Below, in pieces: positions 8,818-17,196 of a DNA stretch of 64,000 nt. A model generated the notes under the pieces. That model saw only the letters and a list, made by a program, of their open reading frames with translations. It was not told the DNA's origin and did no database searches. This DNA comes from Phycobacter azelaicus (lineage in GTDB: Bacteria > Pseudomonadota > Alphaproteobacteria > Rhodobacterales > Rhodobacteraceae): NCBI RefSeq assembly GCF_014884385.1, contig NZ_WKFH01000003.1:2760001-2824000 (forward strand), given 5' to 3'. Position numbers and translations under genes: made by a program. The number at the start of each line of letters is the position of its first letter. Position 1 is the stretch's first letter.

Positions 8818-10420
8818 CATATCCTCCCGGTTCGATTTCCGCAGAGATGACAGTGAAGCGATCCGATGCCAAGGCTTGGCGAAGGGCTGCGCGCAGTTCC
8901 GTTCGGTCACGAACCGTCACGCCATTGCCGCCAAAGGCGCGGCCCATGGCGGCGAAATCGTGCCGCGCAAAGTCGACGCCGCGGTTGGTCATCTGGCGCT
9001 GGCGCTGCTTGAGTTCGATCAGGGCCAGGCTGGCATCGGCAAAGACCACAAAGATAGGAGCGACGTTCAATTCGGCTGCAGTGGCCAGATCGCCTGCCAC
9101 CATCAGAAAGCCTGCGTCTCCAGAAAAGCTGACGACGGGCCTGTCCGGCTGCGCCAGTTTGCGCCCGATCGCCATCGGCAACGCGCAGCCCATTGTGCAC
9201 AGTCCCGAAGACTGGATCAGGCCGCGCGGCTCGTGGCAGGTCCACATCTGGCTGAAGAGAATCCGATGTGCGCCACTGTCGGCGGTGGCCAGCGTTTCAG
9301 GCGGCAGGCTGGCGCGACATTCTGCGATGATGCCCGCAGGCCCCCAGGTGTCCTCCATGGGGAAGGCCGCTGCCAGAGCCGCGCGCGTTCTGCCGACCTC
9401 ACCGAGTGGCCAGGTCTGAGAGGCGCGCGCAGTCTCGGGAGTGAGGGCCTTGAGAGTAAGGGGCAGCGACGCCACGATGTTGAGGCCAGATTGATGCATG
9501 TAATGCGTATTGGGTTCCGGGGCGATCTCGATCACGCGCTGGGTCCTGACCTCCCAGGCGTCGCGCCATCCGGGGCGCATCTCTATCGGATCGTAGCCGA
9601 GGGACAGGATCAGGTCGGCTTCCTTGAGCAAGGGCAGGAGATGCTTGTCCGCAAGGGGAGACAGCCCTGCACCGCCAAGGCACCGGGGATGATCCTCGGG
9701 CAGGATGCCCTTGGCCTTGTAGGTGGTGACGAAGGGGATCTGATGCGCTTCAAGAAAGGCGCTGAGGGCAGGACCGGCGCCTTCTGCAACGGCATCAAGG
9801 CCAATGATCGCGATGGGACGTTTCGCCTGGCTCAGCCAGTCTTGCGCCTGCGCCCGTGTCTCTTTGTCTGGCAAAGTGGCCGCAGCAGGCGCACGGCGGA
9901 TGTTGCGCTCTCTGGCGGGGCTATCCGCAACCGAGATCGGCACGTCGATATGCACCGGGCCATTGCGCGGCTCGGTTGCGATGGATAGGGCCTTGTCCGC
10001 GATGACCTCTGCGGCCTCGGCGTTGAGGCGAAAGGTGGCTTTGGTGATGGGGGCGAAGACCGCACGGTGGTCCAGAACCTGATGCGTGTAGGTGTGTTCT
10101 TCGGCCGCATCGACGCAGCCTGTGAGTACCAGCATCGGAACCCGGTCCTGATGTGCATTGGCAACGACGTTGACGCCATTGAGCGCGCCCGGTCCGAGGG
10201 TTGCCACCAGGATCACCGGCGCGCCATCTGCGTGATGCACGCCTTCACCCATAAACCCGGCGGCGTTTTCGTGTTTCGCGAGGTGAAAGGCGATCCCCGC
10301 AGTCTCAAGCGCGTCCACCAGCGTCAGCACCTCGCCGCCGGGCATGCCAAAGGCGTGACGGCAGCCCGCCTCATAAAGCCGCCGGGCAAGGATGTCGGCG
10401 GCGCGCAGGTCTTTTGTCAT
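8804..10420 (-). CDS. Thiamine diphosphate-dependent enzyme, acetolactate synthase-like
   Basis: A 538-residue three-domain ThDP enzyme of the acetolactate synthase/decarboxylase superfamily. Residue HLAKHENAAGFMGEG supplies the glutamate that activates the cofactor; the central NAD/FAD-like domain and the C-terminal cofactor domain with SGDAGFLMVAGDLATAAELN are intact. In the usual GDG-X25-N pattern the second part here reads FADASLALIELKQ where relatives have FNDxSL, so the Mg2+-binding asparagine looks replaced by alanine. It overlaps the CoA-transferase gene. It is not a convincing IlvB (no small-subunit gene near) and the substrate, perhaps a 2-keto acid or oxalyl-type thioester, is open. 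Confidence 0.8.
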   Translation of the reverse strand: MTKDLRAADILARRLYEAGCRHAFGMPGGEVLTLVDALETAGIAFHLAKHENAAGFMGEGVHHADGAPVILVATLGPGALNGVNVVANAHQDRVPMLVLTGCVDAAEEHTYTHQVLDHRAVFAPITKATFRLNAEAAEVIADKALSIATEPRNGPVHIDVPISVADSPARERNIRRAPAAATLPDKETRAQAQDWLSQAKRPIAIIGLDAVAEGAGPALSAFLEAHQIPFVTTYKAKGILPEDHPRCLGGAGLSPLADKHLLPLLKEADLILSLGYDPIEMRPGWRDAWEVRTQRVIEIAPEPNTHYMHQSGLNIVASLPLTLKALTPETARASQTWPLGEVGRTRAALAAAFPMEDTWGPAGIIAECRASLPPETLATADSGAHRILFSQMWTCHEPRGLIQSSGLCTMGCALPMAIGRKLAQPDRPVVSFSGDAGFLMVAGDLATAAELNVAPIFVVFADASLALIELKQRQRQMTNRGVDFARHDFAAMGRAFGGNGVTVRDRTELRAALRQALASDRFTVISAEIEPGGYDGRI

Positions 10421-10626
10421 GGGGCCTATCCATCAGAAAGAGAGTTGTGCCGCACAGAATGCGCGGATGTCAGCGCAGCGCAACCGCTTTCACGCGGGTG
10501 TGATGGTCTGGTGAAGCGAATGTGTGATGCGGAATGAAACCTGCTCTCGTGCGAGCGCGGCATAGCCTTAACAGGAGAAGGCTGTGCCGTCCTGCGCCAA
10601 TTGCCCCGTGAGGGGCTGAAACCAGA

Positions 10627-10648
10627 GCGCGCCCCGAATGGGGCGCGC
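10627..10648 (-). terminator. GC-rich hairpin after phoX
   Basis: Perfect 9-bp arms GCGCGCCCC / GGGGCGCGC with loop GAAT, 29 bases beyond the phoX stop. No real T-tract follows on the minus strand, so it may act as a stem protecting or ending the transcript only weakly. Confidence 0.5.
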
Positions 10649-10676
10649 ACCTTTGGATTACGTCAAAAGGACGGGG

Positions 10677-12707
10677 TCAGACGGCGATCTTGCCGCCGCC
10701 CTTCTTGGTGACCACCACGACCGAAGGGCGCGGGGGCATCTTGGGGTCGAAATCAGGCCAGCGGGTGGCTGGATCTTCAAAGGTCGAGGCGCGCTCGAAG
10801 CCTTTCAGAGCCTTGGTGCCATCGGTGCCGGGATGCTGAACTGCGAGGAACAGTGTTTCGTTGTCATTGGTAAAGTAGGGCCCGCATAGCTCACCGCCGA
10901 CGGGGCAGCGGAAGAAGAGCTTCGAGGTGCCGCGCAGATCGCCTTCGGTCTCTAGCGCATAAAGACCATCGGACTTGCCGGTGCGCCCCCAACCAGAACC
11001 CTGATCGGTGGAAATCCACAGCCGTCCGTCAGTGTCAAAGGCGCAGTTATCAGGGGAACTGAACCAGCCGTTTTCGCTGGTCTCGGGGTTCCATTGGGCA
11101 CCAACCTCGGCCAGTTTCGGGTCGCCGCATTGTACAAGGATAGACCAGGTGCCGCGCGTAGCCGCGTGATCGCCGCCTTCCTCCTTGATCTCGATGATGT
11201 GGCCGAAGTTGGACTTGGCACGGGGGTTGGCCGCGTTGACCTGTTCCTCGGTGCGCTTGGAGTTGTTGGTCAGCATGATGTAGGCGGTGCCGTCGCCGCG
11301 TGGCTGCGCGTCTTCGGGGCGGTCCATAGGAGTGGCGCCAAGGGCGTCGGCAGCCAGACGTGTGTCGATCAGAACGTCTGCCTGGCTGGCAAAGCCGTTT
11401 TCAGCCGTGAGCGGGCCGGTGCCGTGGACCAGCGGCATCCATTCAATGCTACCGTCTTCGTCAAAGCGGGCCACATAGAGAGTGCCGTCGCTCAGCAGCG
11501 TGCTGTTCGCTGCGGCATCGTCGGAAACCACGCCGCTCGACACGTATTTGTACTGATAATCGAACCGGTTGTCGTCGCCCATGTAGACGACCAGCTTGCC
11601 AGAGGACGAAACCGTGGTCTCGGCTCCTTCGTGGCGGAAGCGACCCAGAGCGGTATGTTTCACGGGCTTGGCATCGGGGTTGCGCGGATCGACTTCGACT
11701 ACCCAGCCAAAGCGGTTCGACTCATTGGGTTCCTTGTCGATGTTGAACCGGTCGTAGAACTTGCCCCAGGCATACCAGCGGCCGGGCACGCCGTAGCGCT
11801 TCATGGTCTTGGCTTCGGGCTGCGCCGATATGTCGGGCTTGCCTTCGCCGTTCACAACATCGGTCCAGAAATAGCCGTGGAAGTTTTCTTCGGCCATCAG
11901 GTAGGTGCCCCAGGGGGTCATGCCGCCGGCGCAGTTGTTGAGCGTACCGATGACCGACAGGCCGGAGGGGTCGGCGTTGGTCTTCATGCGGTCGTGACCG
12001 GCGGCGGGGCCGTCGATGGTCATCTCGGTGTTGAGAGGCGTGATACGGCGGTTCATTTTGCCGTCGCGCACCACGGCCCATTTGCCGTCAGCGCCCTTGG
12101 CGATTTCCACCACGGTGCCACCATGGGCCGCCATCTCGATATCGACCAACTCTTTGGTCATGCCTTCAAAGCCGGCCTTGTCCTGGCGGCCAAGGCCGGG
12201 GAACATGACTTCTTCGTTGGTGTATTCGTGGTTGACGCACAACAGGCCACGGGTACCTTCGGCGTTGAGCGGGGTGAAGCCGACGTAGTCGTTGTTGTAA
12301 CCGAATTGCTTGAGCTGGGCTTCGGCACTCTGGTTCATCACGTCGAACTCGGGCGCGTCAGCGGTGATCGGATCCCCCCAGCGCAGCAGTATGTCCGCGT
12401 CATACCCTTCGGCGATGTGGTGGGTTTCGTCGTTGCCCCAGGTCAGCTCTTCAAAGTTGTAGCGGTCCTTGCTGTTGCTGCCTGCTGCCGCTTCATTCGG
12501 AGCGATCAGGGCGGAGGTTCCGAAAAGTGCGGAGGTGGCCGACACACCCAGCATGCCCTTCAGCAGATCACGGCGGCCATAGCGGGCGTTGATCACGTCA
12601 CCGATGGTCCGCTCCAGCCGTGGATTGGTTGGAATGTCGTCAAAGGCTTCATAGGCTTCCGCCTTGTTGCCGATTTCGGGGTCATTGATGATTTGCTTGC
12701 GATCCAT
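10677..12707 (-). CDS. phoX: PhoX-family alkaline phosphatase (DUF839), Tat-exported
   Basis: Large Ca2+/Fe3+-dependent phosphomonoesterase of the PhoX/DUF839 family, secreted to release phosphate from organic esters. The 676-residue protein has a long N-terminus, then YGRRDLLKGMLGVSATSALF, a twin-arginine signal, followed by the beta-propeller body with segments LLCVNHEYTNEEVMFPG, GGMTPWGTYLMAEENFHGYF and DNCAFDTDGRLWISTDQG. The ATG at 12707 follows AGGAGC. It lies downstream of soxT on the same strand but is separated by 174 bases with its own Pho-box-like element. Family assignment is firm; that it serves phosphate acquisition is inferred. Confidence 0.88.
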   Translation of the reverse strand: MDRKQIINDPEIGNKAEAYEAFDDIPTNPRLERTIGDVINARYGRRDLLKGMLGVSATSALFGTSALIAPNEAAAGSNSKDRYNFEELTWGNDETHHIAEGYDADILLRWGDPITADAPEFDVMNQSAEAQLKQFGYNNDYVGFTPLNAEGTRGLLCVNHEYTNEEVMFPGLGRQDKAGFEGMTKELVDIEMAAHGGTVVEIAKGADGKWAVVRDGKMNRRITPLNTEMTIDGPAAGHDRMKTNADPSGLSVIGTLNNCAGGMTPWGTYLMAEENFHGYFWTDVVNGEGKPDISAQPEAKTMKRYGVPGRWYAWGKFYDRFNIDKEPNESNRFGWVVEVDPRNPDAKPVKHTALGRFRHEGAETTVSSSGKLVVYMGDDNRFDYQYKYVSSGVVSDDAAANSTLLSDGTLYVARFDEDGSIEWMPLVHGTGPLTAENGFASQADVLIDTRLAADALGATPMDRPEDAQPRGDGTAYIMLTNNSKRTEEQVNAANPRAKSNFGHIIEIKEEGGDHAATRGTWSILVQCGDPKLAEVGAQWNPETSENGWFSSPDNCAFDTDGRLWISTDQGSGWGRTGKSDGLYALETEGDLRGTSKLFFRCPVGGELCGPYFTNDNETLFLAVQHPGTDGTKALKGFERASTFEDPATRWPDFDPKMPPRPSVVVVTKKGGGKIAV

Positions 12708-12770
12708 GGCTTGCTCCTGAGTGTCCGAGCGCCGACGCAATGTCGGCCCGTCGCTCTTTCGCGCGAGTCT

Positions 12771-12788
12771 GTAACAGCCGCGTGACGG
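12771..12788 (-). promoter_or_regulatory. Possible Pho box upstream of phoX
   Basis: On the minus strand CCGTCAC-GCGG-CTGTTAC gives two copies of a CTGTCAT-like heptamer (five of seven each) at the four-base spacing of a PhoB site, 64 bases before the phoX start. Between it and the start is a small perfect hairpin (GCCGAC arms, 12731-12747). The match is imperfect. Confidence 0.35.
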
Positions 12789-12881
12789 GCCTCGAAGTTT
12801 AACCGAAATGTCATTCGTATCAACTTTTGGTTGCGGAGGCTTTCCGCGCTGCGCTGATTTTCAGCGGTGTTAAATCACCCG

Positions 12882-13940
12882 CTATTCAGCCGGACGAAAG
12901 CCTTCGATCAACTGTCGCAGACCAAAAGCCGCACCGGCAAATATGGAGAGAAAGGTGACAGGCGCCGAAACGGCAAGCAGCGAAAAGGCGCTGAGGCCCT
13001 GACCAACCGTGCAACCAAGGGCAATGACCGCGCCAGCACCCATTATGCCAGCGCCAAGGATCTGTCGGCGCAACTCGCGCGGATCCTCGCAGGCCTCCCA
13101 GCGGAAATGCCCCTTGATCAGTGAACCGATGAAGGCGCCTGTCCAGACACCGGCAATGGAGCCGACGGCAAAGGAGAGCGGGCGCAGACTGCCAGTCATG
13201 GTCCATAGGATTGTTTCGCCGAGGGGGGCGGAGAAGGAGTGCGAAACAACTGGAAGCGCCTCAAAGCCCACGGTGTTGACCTGTGTCGTGAAACCCCACC
13301 CCGATATGATAGCCAATCCGACCACGAGGGACCAGAAGATCGCTTTCTTGTCATCCCGCAGTTCGCGTCCGGCGAGGGCTCCAACCATTATGACGAGGCC
13401 GACTGCCATGCCAATGCTATGAACAGGCAGACCGGTCAGCGCAGCACCGTGATGAGCGAGACCGGGTGGGACGTCGGTGGTGATTAGCTGTTGTTCAAAG
13501 AAGTAATTGCGCACAGGGGCGAGCGGGCCGCTTAGGACCACATAGGTCGAAACGCCCATAACGAGCACGATCACGAAGCTGCGCAGGTCTCCGCCGCCGA
13601 GCCGCGCGATGGCGCCATATCCACAGTTGCCGCTCAGAGCCATGCCATAGCCGAACATCAACCCACCCAGGATCGAAGCAACGGGCATCCATCTGATGCT
13701 AAGGTAGTAGCTTTCGCTCGCGTCCAGAAGTCCCAGCCCAACAAGGGAAAAACTTCCTAGTACGGCCACTCCGATAGCGAAGATCCACATGCGCATACGC
13801 AGTGTGGAGCCGCCATAAAGGATGTCTTCGATAGCCCCAAGGGTGCAGAACCGACCAAGCCGCGCTGCAAGCCCGAGTAGGACGCCGCCACCAAGACCTG
13901 CGATGGCCGCAAGATGGTGCTCTGTCAGAAAGTCGAACAT
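12882..13940 (-). CDS. soxT: SoxT, YeeE/YedE-family sulfur-compound transporter
   Basis: Polytopic inner-membrane protein (352 residues, about nine to ten hydrophobic segments) of the YeeE/YedE (TsuA-like) family thought to move thiosulfate or other sulfur species. The family's cysteine motifs are present: GRFCTLGAIEDI, ALSGNCGYGAIARLGGGDLRS and ALGCTVGQGLSAFS. It is the last gene of the leftward soxS-soxR-soxT set, as in other roseobacters and Paracoccus-type sox loci, which supports the SoxT name. Whether it imports thiosulfate or delivers a signal molecule for SoxR is not settled. A 214-base gap separates it from soxR. Confidence 0.85.
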   Translation of the reverse strand: MFDFLTEHHLAAIAGLGGGVLLGLAARLGRFCTLGAIEDILYGGSTLRMRMWIFAIGVAVLGSFSLVGLGLLDASESYYLSIRWMPVASILGGLMFGYGMALSGNCGYGAIARLGGGDLRSFVIVLVMGVSTYVVLSGPLAPVRNYFFEQQLITTDVPPGLAHHGAALTGLPVHSIGMAVGLVIMVGALAGRELRDDKKAIFWSLVVGLAIISGWGFTTQVNTVGFEALPVVSHSFSAPLGETILWTMTGSLRPLSFAVGSIAGVWTGAFIGSLIKGHFRWEACEDPRELRRQILGAGIMGAGAVIALGCTVGQGLSAFSLLAVSAPVTFLSIFAGAAFGLRQLIEGFRPAE

Positions 13941-14084
13941 CCGGCCCTCCCTCCGTCTGCGTTGGATACACCAGTCATGCAGAAAGCCCTCTTTTGATGC
14001 AAGGGCCGCAGGACGCCAGAAAAGGGCCTACCGCACGGACATGCGACCAGTAGGGCGCATTCATCGCGTGACGCAGCATCCGTT

Positions 14085-14108
14085 GGTTGTGCCGGTGCGT
14101 GCACAACC
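14085..14108. other. Perfect hairpin between soxR and soxT
   Basis: Arms GGTTGTGC / GCACAACC (8 bp) with loop CGGTGCGT, 47 bases past the soxR stop. No T-run follows in either direction, so it may stabilise the soxR 3' end or partly uncouple soxT from soxSR. Confidence 0.4.
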
Positions 14109-14154
14109 TGTTGCTCTCTCATCCGAATGAAACTGAGATGAAAACGTTCAGTTG

Positions 14155-14496
14155 TCAGGCATCTGCCGAGTTGCAGAAGAGGTCATAAACGACTTCCAGT
14201 ATCCGGCGAGGGCGTTCGTCCGCGAGCCGATAGTAGATCGTCTTGCCCTCCCGCCGGGGGACGACCAGTCCCTCAAGGCGCAGCCGCGACAGCTGCTGCG
14301 ACACTGCGGCCTGACGTGCGGACAGGAGTTCTTCCAGTTCGGTCACGGATTTTTCTCCGGTGACCAGATGACACAGGATCATCAGCCGTCCTTCGTGGCT
14401 GATTGCCTTGAGGAAGTTGGAGGCTGTGGTGGCGCTGTCCACCATTTTCTCCAGTTCGTCTTCCGCCATATCGACCGAAAATTTCGGCAATCCCAT
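14155..14496 (-). CDS. soxR: SoxR, ArsR-family persulfide-responsive repressor
   Basis: 113-residue winged-helix ArsR regulator. The recognition region (VTELEELLSARQAAVSQQLS) and the beta-wing (VVPRREGKTIYYRL) are clear. It has exactly two cysteines, C42 (MILCHLV) and C108 (DLFCNSADA), the spacing of the reactive pair in SqrR/BigR, where persulfide or polysulfide joins them and releases DNA. That mechanism is established for those relatives and inferred here. AAAGGAG precedes the ATG. It lies 82 bases downstream of soxS and upstream of soxT on the minus strand. Likely targets are the two ATTC/GAAT elements at 15060 and 16572. Confidence 0.93.
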   Translation of the reverse strand: MGLPKFSVDMAEDELEKMVDSATTASNFLKAISHEGRLMILCHLVTGEKSVTELEELLSARQAAVSQQLSRLRLEGLVVPRREGKTIYYRLADERPRRILEVVYDLFCNSADA

Positions 14497-14578
14497 GTTC
14501 GTTCTCCTTTGGCGCAGCCTCTGTGGCGCTGCGTGTCCAGTTCACTTAGCCCAGTGTGGCTGCGGTCCCATGACGGGC

Positions 14579-14995
14579 TCAGCTGTCTCCTGTGTCCGGC
14601 GCAAACCCGGCATGGTCGCGCAACATCGACTCAAGCAGAGGCCAGAAAAAATCTTCACCCGGATATCCTTCGAGGCGAGCAATCTCACGACCTTCTTTCA
14701 CGATCAAGAATGTGGGAGTAAAATTGACGCGACGTGTGGTCTCCAAACCCTTTGGCATGTTACGCAGGTCCACCCGGCGCAGCGGCGCGAAAGCTCCCTC
14801 TGCCGTCTTGGGATAGATCGGGCCGATCTCTTCATTCCAACGCGCGCACCATTCGCAGCCGTGTTGTTCTACCATCACCAACTCAACAGCCCGCGCGGGC
14901 GGTGCGAGTAGGACAACGGCAAGGCAAATTACCGCCCAAAGGCGTAAAACGAATGGGCGCCGGAAAGCCCTGTTGAAAAATACTGTGCGCGTCAT
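14579..14995 (-). CDS. soxS: SoxS, periplasmic thioredoxin-fold protein
   Basis: Secreted thioredoxin-like protein of the sox locus; in Paracoccus SoxS keeps the SoxYZ carrier in its active state. The 138-residue product starts MTRTVFFNRAF, has a signal peptide ending PPARA, and carries the redox pair CEWC in VEQHGCEWCARW plus the cis-proline region NFTPTFLIVKEG. The ATG at 14995 is chosen because it begins the signal peptide; the upstream open frame (to 15118) would add a non-homologous leader that runs over the operator. The Shine-Dalgarno is weak. Transcribed divergently from soxV. Confidence 0.88.
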   Translation of the reverse strand: MTRTVFFNRAFRRPFVLRLWAVICLAVVLLAPPARAVELVMVEQHGCEWCARWNEEIGPIYPKTAEGAFAPLRRVDLRNMPKGLETTRRVNFTPTFLIVKEGREIARLEGYPGEDFFWPLLESMLRDHAGFAPDTGDS

Positions 14996-15059
14996 GTCAG
15001 AGCCGTCTGAGTCCGTTGACGAGATAAGAGCAAACTGATTGTTTGTGAAGCACAACATA

Positions 15060-15075
15060 ATTTGAATATGTGAAT
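15060..15075. promoter_or_regulatory. Candidate SoxR operator in the soxS-soxV gap
   Basis: ATTTGAATATGTGAAT: the right half ATGTGAAT is identical to half of the element at 16572. It sits 65 bases before the soxS start and 57 bases before soxV, in an AT-rich stretch inside a GC-rich region, where the published sv operator of SoxR lies in related sox loci. Confidence 0.65.
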
Positions 15076-15131
15076 GAGACAAGGCGCGGCGCTGCTTTTC
15101 AGGCGCCGAATTGACCAATAATGAGGCGAAA

Positions 15132-15869
15132 ATGCTTGAAATATCCTACTTTGGTGCTCTGTTTGCCGGGCTTTTGAGCTTTTTTACGCCCTGCATCCTG
15201 CCAATGGTGCCGTTTTACCTATCGTACATGGGTGGTTTATCCATGGCGGAGCTGCGCAATGACGGGGCGATTGCGCCGGGAGCGCAGCGTCGCCTGATCC
15301 TTTCGGCCTTTTGTTTCGCAGCCGGGGTGACGACGGTGTTTATGCTGATGGGCATGGGAGCGACGGCGCTTGGGCAGCTTTTCGGCCAGTATATGGATAT
15401 TCTGGCCTATGGCGCGGCCGCCTTGCTGGTTTTATTTGGTCTGCATTTCCTTGGCGTCCTGCGCATTCCGCTGCTCTATCGCGAGGCGCGCCTCGAGAGC
15501 ACTGCCGAACCCTCGACCGTCATCGGCGCCTATCTCATGGGCCTTGCCTTCGGCTTTGGCTGGACGCCTTGCGTGGGGCCGGCCCTGGCGTCGATCCTGA
15601 TGATCGCCTCGGGCATGGGAGAGGTCTGGCGGGGAGGGGCGCTCTTGCTGGTCTATGGAATCGGTATGACAGCGCCTTTCATCGTGGCGGCCTTCTTTGC
15701 CAAGCCATTCCTGGCCTGGGTTGCGCGACACCGGGCTGCTTTTGCTTGGGTGGAAAAGGCTATGGGTGCTATGCTGATCCTGTTCGCCGTGCTGATTGTG
15801 ACTGGCGGCGTAACCTACATCGCCGATCTGATGATCCGATGGATGCCGAGCCTGACCACCATTGGCTGA
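15132..15869 (+). CDS. soxV: SoxV, CcdA-type membrane thiol reductant transporter
   Basis: Inner-membrane protein of the CcdA/DsbD family that carries electrons from cytoplasmic thioredoxin to periplasmic SoxW. About six TM helices in 245 residues; the two redox cysteines are in FFTPCILPMVPF and GWTPCVGPALASI, each next to the family's prolines. The ATG at 15132 is preceded by GAGG at five bases; a TTG start at 15111 would extend it by seven residues without a good ribosome site. First gene of the rightward sox operon; soxW follows after 77 bases. Confidence 0.93.
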   Translation: MLEISYFGALFAGLLSFFTPCILPMVPFYLSYMGGLSMAELRNDGAIAPGAQRRLILSAFCFAAGVTTVFMLMGMGATALGQLFGQYMDILAYGAAALLVLFGLHFLGVLRIPLLYREARLESTAEPSTVIGAYLMGLAFGFGWTPCVGPALASILMIASGMGEVWRGGALLLVYGIGMTAPFIVAAFFAKPFLAWVARHRAAFAWVEKAMGAMLILFAVLIVTGGVTYIADLMIRWMPSLTTIG

Positions 15870-15946
15870 CGATGACCGGTCGATCAATGCCGGATTGTCC
15901 CGCACTTGGGGGCTGGCACGCTGAACAATACTAGGGAGAGATTGCA

Positions 15947-16549
15947 ATGAAACGACTGTTGGATCTGGTCGCGGCGCCTTTGGCGGCCTGCGCCTTCGCC
16001 CTTGTGCTGGCCATGCCAGCAGGGGCCGTCGAAGTGGGAGATGACGGACTGCACAAGACGTCTTGGATGCGTGATACCTTCAAGGACCTACAAGAGGATC
16101 TTGAGGAAGCGAACGCTGAAGGCAAGCGGCTTGTGCTCTTCTTTGAGCAGCGTGGCTGCATCTATTGCACCAAGATGCATGAGGAGATCTTTCCGCGGCC
16201 CGAAATCAGCAACTATATCGAAGAGAGTTATTTTGTCGTGCAACTGAACCTGCATGGCTCGACCGAGGTAACCGATTTTGATGGCGAAACCCTGCCCGAA
16301 CGGGACATGGCTAGAAAGTGGGGGATCCTGTTTACCCCCACGATTCTGTTCCTCCCCGAGACGGTGAATGAGGATCAGACGGCCGTGCAGGCTGCTGTTT
16401 CGGTCATGCCGGGCGCCTTTGGGGCCGGAACCACTCTGGACATGTTTACCTGGGTCAACGAAAAGCGGTACGAGCTTGATAATGGGGAAGATTTTCAAAG
16501 ATACCATGCGCGCCGCATCCAGGAGCGCAATAATGGATCGACAGACTGA
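15947..16549 (+). CDS. soxW: SoxW, periplasmic thioredoxin
   Basis: 200-residue thioredoxin-fold protein with a signal peptide (cleavage after MPAGA) and the redox site CIYC in FEQRGCIYCTKMHEE, followed by the cis-proline segment LFTPTILFLPE. It receives electrons from SoxV and in known systems helps keep SoxYZ thiols reduced. AGGGAGAG precedes the ATG. Second gene of the soxVW pair; a 124-base gap with its own operator separates it from soxX. Confidence 0.92.
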   Translation: MKRLLDLVAAPLAACAFALVLAMPAGAVEVGDDGLHKTSWMRDTFKDLQEDLEEANAEGKRLVLFFEQRGCIYCTKMHEEIFPRPEISNYIEESYFVVQLNLHGSTEVTDFDGETLPERDMARKWGILFTPTILFLPETVNEDQTAVQAAVSVMPGAFGAGTTLDMFTWVNEKRYELDNGEDFQRYHARRIQERNNGSTD

Positions 16550-16571
16550 TAAAATGCGCAACAAGAGAAAA

Positions 16572-16587
16572 ATTCACATTAATGAAT
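16572..16587. promoter_or_regulatory. Candidate SoxR operator between soxW and soxX
   Basis: ATTCACATTAATGAAT fits the ATTC-N8-GAAT pattern of SqrR/BigR/SoxR-type repressors; extended arms AAATTCA / TGAATTT (16570-16589) are perfectly inverted. It is 86 bases before the soxX start, at the place of the wx operator described in related sox loci. Confidence 0.75.
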
Positions 16588-16673
16588 TTGTTGTTGCGTC
16601 CGGGGGCTTCGGTGGCCTACGGTATGCAATAGCTAAGCAGGCCACTTCGGTGTGGCAGCCAACGGGAGGAACC

Positions 16674-17150
16674 ATGAAGAGACTATCTCTGACACTGGCC
16701 ATGTGTCTGGCCGGGACCATGTCACAGGCGGGCGAGGTCGCGCCTAAGGACGTGCAGTATGACGAATACGGCGGAATTGCCGAATCGTTGACCGGGGTTG
16801 CCGGAGATGCGGCCAACGGCGCTCTTATCGTCGGCAGCAAGAAAAAGGGTAACTGCGTTGCGTGTCACGCGGTAACCGCGCTTTCGGATGTTCCGTTCCA
16901 CGGTGAGATCGGCCCGATGCTGGATGGCGCTGGGGATCGCTGGAGCGAAGCCGAGCTGCGTGGCCTGGTTGCAAACGCAAAAATGACCTTCGAAGGCACC
17001 ATGATGCCTGCGTTCTACAAGGTTGATGGGTTCATCCGTCCCGGCGATGCCTACACCGGCAAGGCAGGCGCGGAGCCGCTGCCGCCGATCCTGACGGCCC
17101 AGGAGATTGAAGATGTCGTCGCATTCCTCGCGACGCTGAAAGAAGAGTGA
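16674..17150 (+). CDS. soxX: SoxX, sulfur-oxidizing c-type cytochrome
   Basis: Small monoheme c-type cytochrome subunit of the periplasmic SoxAX complex, which couples thiosulfate oxidatively to the SoxY cysteine. 158 residues with a signal peptide ending SQAG; the heme site CVACH is at residues 61-65, and the C-terminal methionine candidate (GTMMPAF) would be the distal heme ligand. GGGAGG lies before the ATG. First of the structural genes soxXYZA; soxY follows after 46 bases. Confidence 0.95.
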   Translation: MKRLSLTLAMCLAGTMSQAGEVAPKDVQYDEYGGIAESLTGVAGDAANGALIVGSKKKGNCVACHAVTALSDVPFHGEIGPMLDGAGDRWSEAELRGLVANAKMTFEGTMMPAFYKVDGFIRPGDAYTGKAGAEPLPPILTAQEIEDVVAFLATLKEE

Positions 17151-17196
17151 GACAGCGGCCTAAAGCTGCCTGTCCGAGCGAAGTCAAAGGAGACAA

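Noticed and set aside
8804..10420. IlvB (acetolactate synthase) or oxalyl-CoA decarboxylase
   Set aside because: No regulatory subunit gene near and the sequence is not a clear member of either group; kept as a general ThDP enzyme.
11094..12785. 563-codon open frame antisense to phoX
   Set aside because: Shadow of the PhoX-type gene; no domain and no ribosome site.
14996..15118. N-terminal extension of SoxS
   Set aside because: Would cover the operator region and precede the real signal peptide with unrelated sequence.
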